A stretch of DNA of 64,000 bases from Acidihalobacter prosperus (GTDB lineage Bacteria > Pseudomonadota > Gammaproteobacteria > DSM-5130 > Acidihalobacteraceae), in assembly GCF_000754095.2 (NCBI RefSeq), contig NZ_JQSG02000001.1, positions 186,001-250,000 on the forward strand. The letters are read 5' to 3'. Position numbers and translations under genes: made by a program. Every line of letters begins with the position of its first letter. The stretch's first letter is position 1. Below the pieces are notes generated by a model. The model was not told the DNA's origin. It made no database searches and was given only the letters and a program-made list of their open reading frames with translations. This document shows, in pieces, positions 54,971 through 63,796 of this stretch.

Positions 54971-54998
54971 TTGTGAAAGAGGCTCGACGCATCATAAT
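54971..54998 (+). promoter_or_regulatory. Sigma-70 promoter for the secreted DsrE-like gene
   Basis: TTGTGA (54971-54976), a 16-bp spacer and CATAAT (54993-54998) form a plausible promoter with a leader of about 135 bases. A GTGCGT...ACGCAC inverted repeat (55000-55023) lies over the expected start. The rest of the leader holds nothing recognised. Confidence 0.5.
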
Positions 54999-55141
54999 GG
55001 TGCGTTTGTGTCGCCGGACGCACGGATATTACCCTCGGCGATGCGGATTCCTGTGGGGGAATTAAGCCGGGCTTCGGGGCGTCATAGTGGCTAGCCGGTG
55101 AAAACAAATGCGACTGGCCCCACCCACCGATGGAGAATCAC

Positions 55142-55651
55142 ATGAAGTCCTTCGTATCCGTGGTCCTGATGGGCCTCACTCTGGTCCTGGCCTCCGTGGC
55201 GCGCGCCGACAGTCTGCCGGATTTTCCAGGTATCCAGTCGGTGCCGGTGACGCCCGATCTGAACTTCGGCGGCTATTTCAAGCAGCATCAGCCGGTGAAG
55301 ATCGTGTTCGGCGTCGCCGACCCCGGCAACCAGCTCAAGGAGTCGCTGATCAATGCGGCCGCAACGGTGCGCTATCTCAAGAGCAAGGGTTACCGCTACG
55401 AGATCCAGATCGTGCTCTACGGTCGGGCGATCCTGACGGCTGATCAATGGAAGCAGGAATACAGCAGCTATGGCGCCCAGTTCCAGGCCCTGCACGCGCA
55501 GGGCGTGCAGTTCCGCGTCTGCCACAACTCCATGTACAGCCTGCACGTGAAGGCCGACGATATCTACCCGTACATGAAGATCGTGCCGGCCGGTATCCTG
55601 CAACTGGCCAAGAAGCAGATGCAGGGCTTCGCCTACATCAGCAATCGTTGA
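55142..55651 (+). CDS. Secreted DsrE/DsrF-like protein
   Basis: 169 residues with a signal peptide (1-23) and a DsrE-fold domain of the COG1416 type (VKIVFGVADPGNQLKESLINAA ... YRYEIQIVLYG). Cys134, in QFRVCHNSM, is at the place of the usual active cysteine. Export of such a protein implies a periplasmic sulfur or redox role. GGAG six bases before the ATG at 55142 decides the start; an ATG 12 bases earlier overlaps this site. The gene stands alone and is followed by a 10-bp stem-loop. Confidence 0.8.
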   Translation: MKSFVSVVLMGLTLVLASVARADSLPDFPGIQSVPVTPDLNFGGYFKQHQPVKIVFGVADPGNQLKESLINAAATVRYLKSKGYRYEIQIVLYGRAILTADQWKQEYSSYGAQFQALHAQGVQFRVCHNSMYSLHVKADDIYPYMKIVPAGILQLAKKQMQGFAYISNR

Positions 55652-55661
55652 TCCGTCCTCC

Positions 55662-55688
55662 GGGATGGCGCTTTCCCGGCGCCATCCC
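55662..55688 (+). terminator. Stem-loop after the DsrE-like gene
   Basis: GGGATGGCGC (55662-55671), loop TTTCCCG, GCGCCATCCC (55679-55688): a perfect 10-bp stem 11 bases after the stop. No T-run follows, so it may be a terminator of the U-poor kind or a transcript-protecting hairpin. Confidence 0.55.
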
Positions 55689-55874
55689 GCCCGCTCTCCC
55701 GAGCGAGTCCGCGAGATTTCGTCCCGGGGCGCTTGGCGCTTTAAAAACTTGTAAACTGTGTCCAGGCACGATTGACCGGAAGATGCCACAATAAGAAGGT
55801 GAGTCGCGATCCTTGGCGAACACATCGGGCAAGCACTCGAATCAGATAAGGTATACAGATAACGGCGGTTCCGG

Positions 55875-55899
55875 TCCGTCTGACTTCGCGTCGGACGGA
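55875..55899 (+). promoter_or_regulatory. Hairpin in the leader of the HDOD-GGDEF gene
   Basis: TCCGTCTGAC (55875-55884), loop TTCGC, GTCGGACGGA (55890-55899) give a 10-bp stem with one G-T pair and a UUCG-type loop, 35 bases before the ATG. A purine-rich GGAGAG follows the stem but is 27 bases from the start codon. Confidence 0.5.
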
Positions 55900-55934
55900 A
55901 GTGGAGAGTCCGAATAACGAGTCATACGACGATC

Positions 55935-57458
55935 ATGGATCTGGATGTTGCCCCCACCTTGGCCGGCATGCTGGGCCAGGTGAACAAGTTGCCGACACTG
56001 CCGGCCGTGGCCCTGCGTGTGCTCGAACTGGGCGAAGACCCTTATGCCGGCGTGGGCGAGATCACCGAGGTCGTCGCCAACGATCCCGTTCTGAGCGCAA
56101 AGCTGCTCAAGGCCGCCAACTCGCCGCTTTATGCCATGCGTCGGCAGGTCGACAACCTGCGGCAGGCCATCAGCGTGCTGGGATTCAATGCGGCGCTGAC
56201 ATTGGCGCTGTCCTTTTCGCTGGCGCCGGAGTCGGATGCCGGTCCGCTGGATAAGCTTGCCTATTGGCGCCGTTCGCTGCTCGCCGCGGTTGCTGCCCGC
56301 GTGATCGCGGAGGAGGGGCAGCTCAAGGAAGCCAGCAAATGCTTCGTGGGCGCCTTGTTGCAGGATATCGGCATGCTGGTGCTGGAAAAGGCCCATTCCG
56401 ATCTCTACACCGACATCCTCGCTGCCAGCGACAACCATCTCGCCGTGGTTCAGGCCGAACGCCAGGCCTTCGGTTTCGATCATGCCGCGGTGGGGGCGGC
56501 TCTGCTGGAGAGCTGGAGACTACCCGAATGTGCCTGGCGCGCGGTTGCAAGTAGCCACCAGCTCACGCTCAGCGGCGAGGCGGCGCGCGAGGCGGGTATC
56601 GCCTGCTGCGTGCATCTTTCCGGTATCCTGGCCGATCGCTGGATCCAGCCGGAACAATCGCAAGCCCTCGACATCTGTTTTGCGGAAAGAGCGAAGACCC
56701 TGCTGGGGTTCGATGAGGAGGCCTGCACGGCGATCATCGTGCGGATGGAAGAGCTGTTGCCGCATTATTCCAGCCTGTTCGAGGTGGATCTGATCCTCAA
56801 TGCCGACCGTGCCACGCACTTGATCGAAGAGGCGCGCGAGGTGCTCGTGCTGCGCAATCTGCGCAGCCTTCAGGAGACCTCCGAATACAAGCTGCGCAGC
56901 GAGATGCTCGAATCGCGCAACCGGCAGCTGGAGGAGCGCTCGTATATCGATCCGCTGACCGGGCTGCTCAATCGCGCGCGCCTCAATCAGATGCTCGAAC
57001 AGGAGTTTCATGCCGCCGTGGCGGGCGGCTGGCCGCTGTCGCTCGGCTTCGTGGATCTCGATCAATTCAAGCGCATCAACGACACTTATGGGCATCAGGT
57101 CGGCGACAAGGTGTTGATTTCGATCTCCCGACTGTTGCAGGCGCAGGTGCGCCAGGCCGATATCGCGGCCCGTTACGGCGGCGAGGAGTTCGTCCTGGTC
57201 TTCCCGGGCACCGAGGAAAACAAGGCCTTCGAACTGCTTGAGCGCCTGCGGCGCGGTGTGGCTGCTGAGGTGCATCATGCCGACGGCACCGAAATCGTGG
57301 TCACCACCTCGCTGGGGCTCGCGACCTTTTCCGGTCACCTGGGAGACAGCGAATTCAGCTCACCCGAGGAGTTGATCAGGGCCGCTGACCGTGCGCTTTA
57401 TGCCGCCAAGCGCGAAGGTCGCAACCGTACCGTGGTATACCGTCGCGCCGAGGACTGA
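55935..57458 (+). CDS. HDOD-GGDEF diguanylate cyclase
   Basis: 507 residues. HDOD domain (about 15-215, KLPTLPAVALRVLEL ... NDPVLSAKLLKAANSPLY), a helical linker, and a GGDEF domain with GGEEF at 415-419. The inhibitory site RQAD (406-409) is at the right five-residue distance, so the enzyme should be active and product-inhibited. No membrane helix is present. The ATG lacks a well-placed ribosome site, and no alternative start exists nearby in frame. It converges on the ABC exporter with a 9-bp gap. Confidence 0.9.
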   Translation: MDLDVAPTLAGMLGQVNKLPTLPAVALRVLELGEDPYAGVGEITEVVANDPVLSAKLLKAANSPLYAMRRQVDNLRQAISVLGFNAALTLALSFSLAPESDAGPLDKLAYWRRSLLAAVAARVIAEEGQLKEASKCFVGALLQDIGMLVLEKAHSDLYTDILAASDNHLAVVQAERQAFGFDHAAVGAALLESWRLPECAWRAVASSHQLTLSGEAAREAGIACCVHLSGILADRWIQPEQSQALDICFAERAKTLLGFDEEACTAIIVRMEELLPHYSSLFEVDLILNADRATHLIEEAREVLVLRNLRSLQETSEYKLRSEMLESRNRQLEERSYIDPLTGLLNRARLNQMLEQEFHAAVAGGWPLSLGFVDLDQFKRINDTYGHQVGDKVLISISRLLQAQVRQADIAARYGGEEFVLVFPGTEENKAFELLERLRRGVAAEVHHADGTEIVVTTSLGLATFSGHLGDSEFSSPEELIRAADRALYAAKREGRNRTVVYRRAED

Positions 57459-57467
57459 GCGCCGGTT

Positions 57468-58577
57468 TCAGGCCGTCCGGTGGCGGAATAGCCAGCCGGC
57501 GCCGGCCAGGCAGGCAATCCCGATCAGCGCCATCGGCCAGAACTGGTCCCACAGCAGCGCGAAGCCGGCGCCTTCGAGAAAGACGCCGCGCAGTACGACC
57601 ATAAAGTAGCGCAGGGGGTCGAGCAGCGTGATGTACTGCACGGCCGTCGGCATGTTGGCGATCGGAGTGGCGAAGCCCGAGAGAATCACCCCCGGCACCA
57701 GAAACAGAAAGGCGCCGAGCAGCGCCTGCTGCAGCGTGGTCGCGAGCGAAGAGATCATCAGGCCCACGCCGCTCGCCGAAAGCAGGAACACAAGCAGGCC
57801 CGCATACAGGGTCAGCAATGGACCGCGCAAGGGCACGCCGAACCAGAACACGGCGATGATCACGATCAGGGTCGCCTCGAACAGGCCGATCAGCAGGCCG
57901 GGCATGGCCTTGCCGATCAGGATTTCGACCGGGCGCAGCGGCGTTACCAGCAACTGATCGAAGGTGCCCTGTTCGCGCTCGCGGGCCACGGACAGCGATG
58001 TGACCATCATCACCACCACCATCATCAGTAGCCCGACGATACCGGGCACGATGAACCAGCGGCTTTCGAGATTGGCGTTGAACCAGGCACGGGTGACCAG
58101 GTGCAGCGGCATTGGCGCGTGCGCGTGGTCGCGCAACCAGTCCTGGTTGAAGTCGTCCACGATGCCGCGGGCATAATTCAGGGCGATCAGAGCGGTATTG
58201 GAATTGCGACCGTCGAGAATCAGTTGGACCTCTGCCTCCCGGTCGGCCAGCAGCTTGCGTGAAAAGTCCTGCGGTATGTCGAGCACCATGAGTGCTTGTT
58301 CGCCGTCGATCAGTTGCGCGACCTCGCGCGAATCGCGTACCTGTGCGACGAGTTGGAAGTTCGGCGAGCCGGTGAAACGCGCGACCAGAGCCTGGGCTTC
58401 CGGACCATGGTCCTGGTCGTAGATTGCGAGCTTGACGTGGCTCAGATCGAAGGTGGCCGCATAGCTGAAGACCACCAGTTGGATCAGCGGGGGGATGATG
58501 ATGACCACGCGTTCGCGTCGGTCGCGCAGTAACGCGAGGAACTCCTTGATTACCAGCGCCATGATCCGGTGCCACAT
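57468..58577 (-). CDS. ybhR: ABC-2 transporter permease, YbhR-like
   Basis: 369 residues. A helix at about 25-43, a periplasmic loop of about 135 residues, and five helices between 175 and 362, the usual ABC-2 exporter plan. AREREQGTFDQLLVTPLRPVEIL is the conserved cytoplasmic coupling segment. The ATG at 58577 is 2 bp after the sister permease; longer frames belong to that gene. It is the last gene of a ybhGFSR-type exporter; the substrate in E. coli homologues includes cephalosporins and possibly cations. Confidence 0.85.
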   Translation of the reverse strand: MWHRIMALVIKEFLALLRDRRERVVIIIPPLIQLVVFSYAATFDLSHVKLAIYDQDHGPEAQALVARFTGSPNFQLVAQVRDSREVAQLIDGEQALMVLDIPQDFSRKLLADREAEVQLILDGRNSNTALIALNYARGIVDDFNQDWLRDHAHAPMPLHLVTRAWFNANLESRWFIVPGIVGLLMMVVVMMVTSLSVAREREQGTFDQLLVTPLRPVEILIGKAMPGLLIGLFEATLIVIIAVFWFGVPLRGPLLTLYAGLLVFLLSASGVGLMISSLATTLQQALLGAFLFLVPGVILSGFATPIANMPTAVQYITLLDPLRYFMVVLRGVFLEGAGFALLWDQFWPMALIGIACLAGAGWLFRHRTA

Positions 58578-58579
58578 GC

Positions 58580-59686
58580 TCACTCCAGTCGCTTGCTCAT
58601 GCGCAGACGGCTGACGCCGATGAAGAAAGTGGCCATGATGGCCAGCGCCAGCGCGTTGGGTAGAATTACCGACCACACGTCGCCGGCCAGGAACAGGGTT
58701 TGCAGGATGGCGACGAAGTAGCGTGCGGCGACCAGGTGGGTCAGCCATTGCAGCCACACCGGCATGCTGTTGATGTCGAAAATGAAACCGGATAGCAGGA
58801 AAGCCGGCAGAAAGGTCGCGATGATGGCGACCAGCGCGGCAACGAACTGGTTGCGTGCGATCACGGAAATCAGCAGGCCCATGCCGAGCGCGGCCAGCAG
58901 GAACAACGCGGAACAGAGCACCAGTACGATCAGACTGCCGCGCAGCGGTACATCGAACAGCCACAGCGCCATCACCAGCGAAACCGTCATGCCGCCCATG
59001 CCGAGGATGAAGTAGGGGAGCAATTTGCCGATCAGGATTTCGCGCAGGGTCACCGGCGTCACCATGAGCGCCTCCAGGGTGCCGCGCTCCCACTCGCGCG
59101 CCATGACCAGCGCGGTGAGCAGGGCGCCGATCAGGGTCATGATCACCGCCACCAGCCCGGGCACGAGGTAGTCGCGGCTGCGCACCTCGCTGTTGAACCA
59201 GATCCGCGGCACGAGTGTGACCGGCAGGGCCGTGTCGCGCCCGCGCGCCCGCTCGCGCTGTTGCAGCCAGCCCTGCACCGCGGCACCGACGTATCCCTGG
59301 ACGATGCGTGCCTTGTTGGCATCCACGCCATTGACGATCAGTTGCGCGTCGACGGGGCGGCGGCTTAGCAGGCGGGCGGAGAAGTCGTCCTGTAGGCGCA
59401 CGATCGCATCGATTCGATGGGCCATCAGGGCCGCGCGCGCCGCCTGCATGTTCTGGAAACGGACGGGCTCGATGTAGCGGGAGTGGTGGAAGGCCCCGAT
59501 CAGGCTTTGCGTCTGCGCGGTCTGCACGCCGGTGACGAATCCGATCGGTACGTGATTGGCGTCCAGCGAAACGCCGTAGCCGAACAGCAGCAGTAGCACG
59601 ATAGGCATCAGGAATGCGATCGCGATGCTGGAGGGGTCGCGCAGGATTTGCAGGCCTTCCTTGCGGATCAGGCCGCGCAGATGCAT
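58580..59686 (-). CDS. ybhS: ABC-2 transporter permease, YbhS-like
   Basis: 368 residues from the ATG at 59686, the usual size for this family. Topology equals the sister permease: one N-terminal helix, a large periplasmic loop, five more helices, and the coupling segment AREWERGTLEALMVTPVTLREIL. In-frame ATGs at 59764 and 59809 would overlap the ATPase gene; neither has a clear ribosome site, so the start is uncertain. The two permeases form the membrane dimer. Confidence 0.85.
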   Translation of the reverse strand: MHLRGLIRKEGLQILRDPSSIAIAFLMPIVLLLLFGYGVSLDANHVPIGFVTGVQTAQTQSLIGAFHHSRYIEPVRFQNMQAARAALMAHRIDAIVRLQDDFSARLLSRRPVDAQLIVNGVDANKARIVQGYVGAAVQGWLQQRERARGRDTALPVTLVPRIWFNSEVRSRDYLVPGLVAVIMTLIGALLTALVMAREWERGTLEALMVTPVTLREILIGKLLPYFILGMGGMTVSLVMALWLFDVPLRGSLIVLVLCSALFLLAALGMGLLISVIARNQFVAALVAIIATFLPAFLLSGFIFDINSMPVWLQWLTHLVAARYFVAILQTLFLAGDVWSVILPNALALAIMATFFIGVSRLRMSKRLE

Positions 59687-59708
59687 ATGGCGGACGGCGA
59701 AATCCGGT

Positions 59709-61445
59709 TCAGCGGCCAACGGCGGACGATCCTGCGGTGGATTGGGTGAGCGCGATGAAGGCATCTTCCATGCCCGGCTGCGGCTGTGTCCGGCTGGCCG
59801 CGCGGGCACGGATGGCCTGAGGCGTGCCCGTGGCCAGGATACTGCCCTGCGCCATGATGACCAGACGGTCGCAGTATTCGGCCTCGTCCATGAAATGGGT
59901 GGTGACCATGATGGTCACGCCGCCGTCGGCCAGCGCGTTGATGCGCGTCCAGAAGGCGCGCCGCTCCAGCGGGTCGACGCCGGAGGTGGGTTCGTCGAGA
60001 AACAGGATGTCCGGTTCGTGCATCAGCGCGCAGGCCATCGCCAGGCGTTGCTTGTAACCGAGCGGGAGTTCGCGCGCCGAGGCTTGAAGCCAGTCGCGCA
60101 GACCGAAGTCCTCAAGTGCCCATTCGAGACGCGCCTGCCGGCGGCGCGCGCGCAGGCCGTAGCTGCGGGCGAAGAAGCGCAGATTCTGGATCACGCTGAG
60201 GTCGCCGTAGAGCGAAAAGCGCTGTGCCATGTAGCCGATGCGGGCGCGCGCCCGCGCCGCAGCGCGGCGCAGATCCACGCCGGCCACCGCAAGATGTCCC
60301 TCGCTGGGAGCCAGCAGGCCGCACAACATGCGGAAGGTGGTCGATTTGCCGGCGCCGTTGGCGCCCAGCAAGCCGAATATTTCGCCGCGACGCACTTCGA
60401 AATCGATGCCCCGTACGGCGTAGAAGTCGCCGAAACGGCGCGTGAGGGCTTTGACGGCGATGACCGTTTCCGAAGTGTCGGCCGTGTCGCCGTCTGATGG
60501 GCGTGCCGCAGGCTGATAGCGCGTTTCGCGGCCGCGGCTCAGACGTTCGATGAAGGCGTCCTCGAAACGTGGCGCGACGCGTTCCCAGCTACAGCCCGGC
60601 AGGGAGGGAGGCGTCTGCGCCTCGGCCAGGACGACACGGACGCCGTCGCCCTCGACCACTGCGTCGATCACTTCCGGACGGGCCTGAAGCGCCGTCTGCA
60701 GGCGACGACGCAGACCGCGTTGCGGTCGCGCGTGCCAGGTGCGCCCCTCGACGGTCTTGCCGAAGTCCTGCGGCGCGCCCTGGCCGAGCAACTCGCCCTC
60801 GTGCAGCAGCACGACCTCGGCACAGCGCTCGGCTTCGTCGAGGTAGGCCGTGGACAGCAGCAGGCTCATGCCGTGCGTCTCCACCAGGGCATACACGATG
60901 CTCCACAGCTCGCGCCGGGAAACCGGATCCACGCCTACGGTCGGTTCGTCCAGCAGCAGCAGCGCGGGGGGGCGCAGCAGGGTGCACGCCAATCCCAGCT
61001 TCTGCTTCATGCCGCCGGACAGCCGGCCGGCCAGTCGCCGCATGAAAGGTGCGAGCCCGGTCATCTCCAGCAGCTCATCGTAGCGGTCGCCGCGCGCGGA
61101 CGGCGACACGCCCTGCAGCTCGGCGTATAGCTGCAAGTTCTCGGCCACGGTGAGATCCTCATACAGGCCGAAGCGCTGCGGCATGTAGCCGATGCTCCCC
61201 TGTACCTTGAGCGGCTCGCGCACGGCATCGATGTCGAGGACGCGGATATGGCCTTCGTCCGGGCGCAGCAGGCCGGAGATCAGGCGCATCAGGGTGGTCT
61301 TGCCGGCGCCGTCGGGACCGATGAGGCCGCAGATGCGTCCGCGCGGGATGCGCAGCGAAATGCCCTTGAGGGCCTCGACCGTGCGCCCGCCGGAAGCGAA
61401 GCGCTTGCGAACGCCGTCGAGTACGATCGCCGGCGCCGGATTCAC
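59709..61445 (-). CDS. ybhF: Double ATP-binding ABC protein, YbhF-like
   Basis: 578 residues, the same length as E. coli YbhF, with two ABC domains. Walker A loops are GPDGAGKTT (N-terminal half) and GANGAGKST (C-terminal half); signatures are LSGGMKQKL and LPLGYKQRL. The second signature lacks the Ser-Gly-Gly core (LPLGYKQ), which is common in these fused ATPases. GTG at 61445 overlaps the ybhG-like stop as GTGA; longer frames run into that gene. Confidence 0.9.
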   Translation of the reverse strand: MNPAPAIVLDGVRKRFASGGRTVEALKGISLRIPRGRICGLIGPDGAGKTTLMRLISGLLRPDEGHIRVLDIDAVREPLKVQGSIGYMPQRFGLYEDLTVAENLQLYAELQGVSPSARGDRYDELLEMTGLAPFMRRLAGRLSGGMKQKLGLACTLLRPPALLLLDEPTVGVDPVSRRELWSIVYALVETHGMSLLLSTAYLDEAERCAEVVLLHEGELLGQGAPQDFGKTVEGRTWHARPQRGLRRRLQTALQARPEVIDAVVEGDGVRVVLAEAQTPPSLPGCSWERVAPRFEDAFIERLSRGRETRYQPAARPSDGDTADTSETVIAVKALTRRFGDFYAVRGIDFEVRRGEIFGLLGANGAGKSTTFRMLCGLLAPSEGHLAVAGVDLRRAAARARARIGYMAQRFSLYGDLSVIQNLRFFARSYGLRARRRQARLEWALEDFGLRDWLQASARELPLGYKQRLAMACALMHEPDILFLDEPTSGVDPLERRAFWTRINALADGGVTIMVTTHFMDEAEYCDRLVIMAQGSILATGTPQAIRARAASRTQPQPGMEDAFIALTQSTAGSSAVGR

Positions 61446-62494
61446 GACCGCGCCGCTTGCTTGCAGGCGGTGTCCTGTGCGCCCACCGGCGCGGCTTCGG
61501 GCCGCAGGTGAACGGTGGCCGGCATGCCGAGCCGTAGCCGATTGTGCGGATTGCATACGAAGATGCGGACCTGGTAGACGAGCGAGGTCCGCAATTGCGC
61601 GGTTTCCACGGTCTTGGGCGTGAACTCGGCGGTGGGCGAGATGTAGCCGACCCAGCCTTCGAACCTTTCGCCAGGAAAGCTGTCGCTTTCGACCCAGGCG
61701 CGCTCGCCCGAATGCAGGTGGCCGAGGTCGGGTTCGTCCACGTAGGCGCGCACCCATAGCGGGCGAGTAAGCGCAAGCGTGTACACGGGCTGCTGTGGCG
61801 AGGCCATGTCGCCCGGTTCGAGAATGCGCGTGCGCACGATGCCGTCGGTCGGTGCGACCAGCCGGGTGTCCTGCAGCCGACGGCTGGCCAGCGCCATGGC
61901 GGCGTCGGCGGCCTGCAGGCCGGCGCGCGCGGCCTGTACGGTTTCCGCACGCGGTCCCGCCAGCGCCAGCGCCAGCGAGGCTTGCAGGGACTTGAGCTGG
62001 GCGGCAGCGGCGCGATAGCCGGCACGGGCGGCATCGAGATCTTGCGGCGTGCTCGCCTGCGAACGCGTCAGGCGATCGATGCGGCGATAGGTCGCCTCGC
62101 GCAGCTGCAGGGTGGCCCTGGCGGCAGCGACCTCGGCCTTGAGCCGATCGATCTCCTCGCGGCGGGTGCCCGCGAGCAGGGTCTCCAGCTGGGCCTTGGC
62201 CTGCCGCTGTTGCGCGCGCGCCTGTTTGTAGGCCAGCCGGTAGCGGCGGTCATCCAGGGTGCCGAGCGTCTCTCCGTCATGAACCACCTGTCCCTCGACT
62301 GCGTCGAGCGTGCGAATGCGCCCCTGGTCGTCGAAGGCGAGCTGGACCTCGCGGATATCGACATTGCCGTAGAGGGTGAGCGCACCCTGCGTGGCCGGTG
62401 CATGCTCCTGCCGCCAGAAGGCGTAGGCCGCAAGGGCGAGCAGGGTCAGCAACAAGGCGGCGGCTGCACGGCGCAAGCTGCGAGTCCCGGGCAT
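61442..62494 (-). CDS. ybhG: HlyD-family membrane fusion protein, YbhG-like
   Basis: 350 residues. One N-terminal membrane helix (about 8-27), a biotinyl-lipoyl-like barrel split by a long coiled coil (about 85-215, rich in Ala, Arg and Gln), and a beta-barrel domain with APTDGIVRTRILEPGDMA. It links the inner-membrane ABC pump to an outer-membrane channel. It is the first gene of the exporter. A 28-bp palindrome covers its predicted start and ribosome site. Confidence 0.9.
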   Translation of the reverse strand: MPGTRSLRRAAAALLLTLLALAAYAFWRQEHAPATQGALTLYGNVDIREVQLAFDDQGRIRTLDAVEGQVVHDGETLGTLDDRRYRLAYKQARAQQRQAKAQLETLLAGTRREEIDRLKAEVAAARATLQLREATYRRIDRLTRSQASTPQDLDAARAGYRAAAAQLKSLQASLALALAGPRAETVQAARAGLQAADAAMALASRRLQDTRLVAPTDGIVRTRILEPGDMASPQQPVYTLALTRPLWVRAYVDEPDLGHLHSGERAWVESDSFPGERFEGWVGYISPTAEFTPKTVETAQLRTSLVYQVRIFVCNPHNRLRLGMPATVHLRPEAAPVGAQDTACKQAARS

Positions 62495-62497
62495 GTG

Positions 62498-62525
62498 GTG
62501 GCTCCATCGGCTCCGATGGGGCCAC
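62498..62525 (-). promoter_or_regulatory. 28-bp palindrome between the -10 box and ATG of the exporter operon
   Basis: On the minus strand GTGG-N2-CCATCGG-AG-CCGATGG-N2-CCAC: 11 of 13 paired positions match. A TATAGT (-10-like, 62529-62524) overlaps its upstream edge, and the GGAG of the ribosome site is inside it. This position suits a repressor operator; in E. coli the TetR-type CecR regulates ybhGFSR. No regulator gene is present nearby. Confidence 0.55.
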
Positions 62526-62568
62526 TATATCCAATTTATCGGGTTTTGCGTGTCTGCGCTGCGGCCCG

Positions 62569-63405
62569 TCAGGTTGATGTCGGCGCGTGACCGGCCCGCA
62601 CCGAGATCCGCGAGCCGGCACGGCGCATCAGGATCAGAATGGTGGCGAGCGCCAGCCCGTAGGCCAGTACCTGTATGCCCATCGGGCGGTCGTTGTAGCC
62701 GATGAGCACATGTAGCAGCATGCCTGCCCAGCTGCTCTGGTCCAGCCACGCGGAGCTGTTCCATAGTTGTTGTCCGAGTGCGGGCAGCAGGCCGGCCTGA
62801 TTTAGGAATCCGGCGGCATTGGCCGCAAGCCCCGCTGCGAGCAGCAGGATCATCCAGCCGGTCACGCGAAAGAAATATCCGACAGGGATGGCGAGCAATC
62901 CTCGATAGAGCAGCAGCCCCAATAGCGCGCCGCCTCCGAGCCCGAGCAGGGCGCCGCCGGCGAGGGGGCCCAAAGGACTGCCGCTGACCGACAGGCTGTA
63001 CAGGAACAAGGCGGTTTCCGAGCCTTCGCGCATGACCGCCAGTCCCGCGACCAGGGCCAGAGCCGACAGCGGTTTGAGACCGACGCCGACGTCGTGCCCG
63101 ACCTGTTTCATCTGCGCGGCGAGCGTACGTCCGTGTGCGCTCATCCAGATGTTATGCCAAGCTAGCATGACCACTGCGGACAGAAGGATGCCCGCATTGA
63201 GCAGTTCCTGGCCGCGCCCCTCCAGGGCGTCGGCGATTCCCCCCGCGAAGGCGGCCACCCCGAGAGCGCCGAGCAGGCCGCCGAGCAGGCCACCCAAGAC
63301 CCATCGGCCGCGCTCGGCGATGTCGCGGCTCGCGCCGAGCACGATGGACACCACGAGCGCGGCTTCGAGCACCTCGCGGAACACGATCAATGCGGCGGCT
63401 AGCAT
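62569..63405 (-). CDS. FTR1-family high-affinity iron permease
   Basis: 278 residues, seven transmembrane helices. Both iron motifs are present: REVLE at 10-14 (RExxE) in helix 1 and REGSE at 126-130. The family moves ferric iron after oxidation of Fe(II). It is 9 bp downstream of a periplasmic cupredoxin gene that has a Fur box, so the pair looks like a reduced EfeUO-type system without EfeB. It ends 74 bp before the exporter operon. Confidence 0.92.
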   Translation of the reverse strand: MLAAALIVFREVLEAALVVSIVLGASRDIAERGRWVLGGLLGGLLGALGVAAFAGGIADALEGRGQELLNAGILLSAVVMLAWHNIWMSAHGRTLAAQMKQVGHDVGVGLKPLSALALVAGLAVMREGSETALFLYSLSVSGSPLGPLAGGALLGLGGGALLGLLLYRGLLAIPVGYFFRVTGWMILLLAAGLAANAAGFLNQAGLLPALGQQLWNSSAWLDQSSWAGMLLHVLIGYNDRPMGIQVLAYGLALATILILMRRAGSRISVRAGHAPTST

Positions 63406-63414
63406 CGCAACCCC

Positions 63415-63750
63415 CTAGCGGACGATGAGCACACCTTGCGCGGTGTCCTCGTGAAACTCGCCGAAAAAGCGGTACTGACCCGCGCGCAACGGCCCGACGC
63501 GCACCTTGGCCGTGGTATGGCCGGGGATGATTTTTTCGCGCTTGAGATCGTGGCTTTCGAATTCCTCGGCGGTGGCGTCTCGGTTTTCGATCACCAGGGT
63601 AATGCGCTTGTTCGCGGGCACGGTGATCTCGGCCGGCTGGAAGCGGTGCTGCTCGATGACCAGCTTGTAGCTGTCGGGGGCGGCGGCGGAAGCGCCGCCT
63701 GTGGCAAGCGCGAGCGTGACCAGCGCCAGGGCCGGGAGGCGTTTGTTCAT
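63415..63750 (-). CDS. Periplasmic cupredoxin-like protein
   Basis: 111 residues with a signal peptide (1-22) and one cupredoxin domain (PDSYKLVIEQHRFQPAEITVPANKR ... FGEFHED) like the N-terminal part of EfeO. No cysteine is present, so it is not a type I blue copper site; His and acidic residues (FESHDL, FHED) could bind Fe or Cu. It probably delivers or oxidises iron for FTR1. The ATG at 63750 follows AAGGAG; the longer frame runs into the promoter. Confidence 0.85.
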   Translation of the reverse strand: MNKRLPALALVTLALATGGASAAAPDSYKLVIEQHRFQPAEITVPANKRITLVIENRDATAEEFESHDLKREKIIPGHTTAKVRVGPLRAGQYRFFGEFHEDTAQGVLIVR

Positions 63751-63796
63751 CGTCGTTGGCTCCTTGTGTGCAAAGGTGAAATATCTGTTCGCGCAC

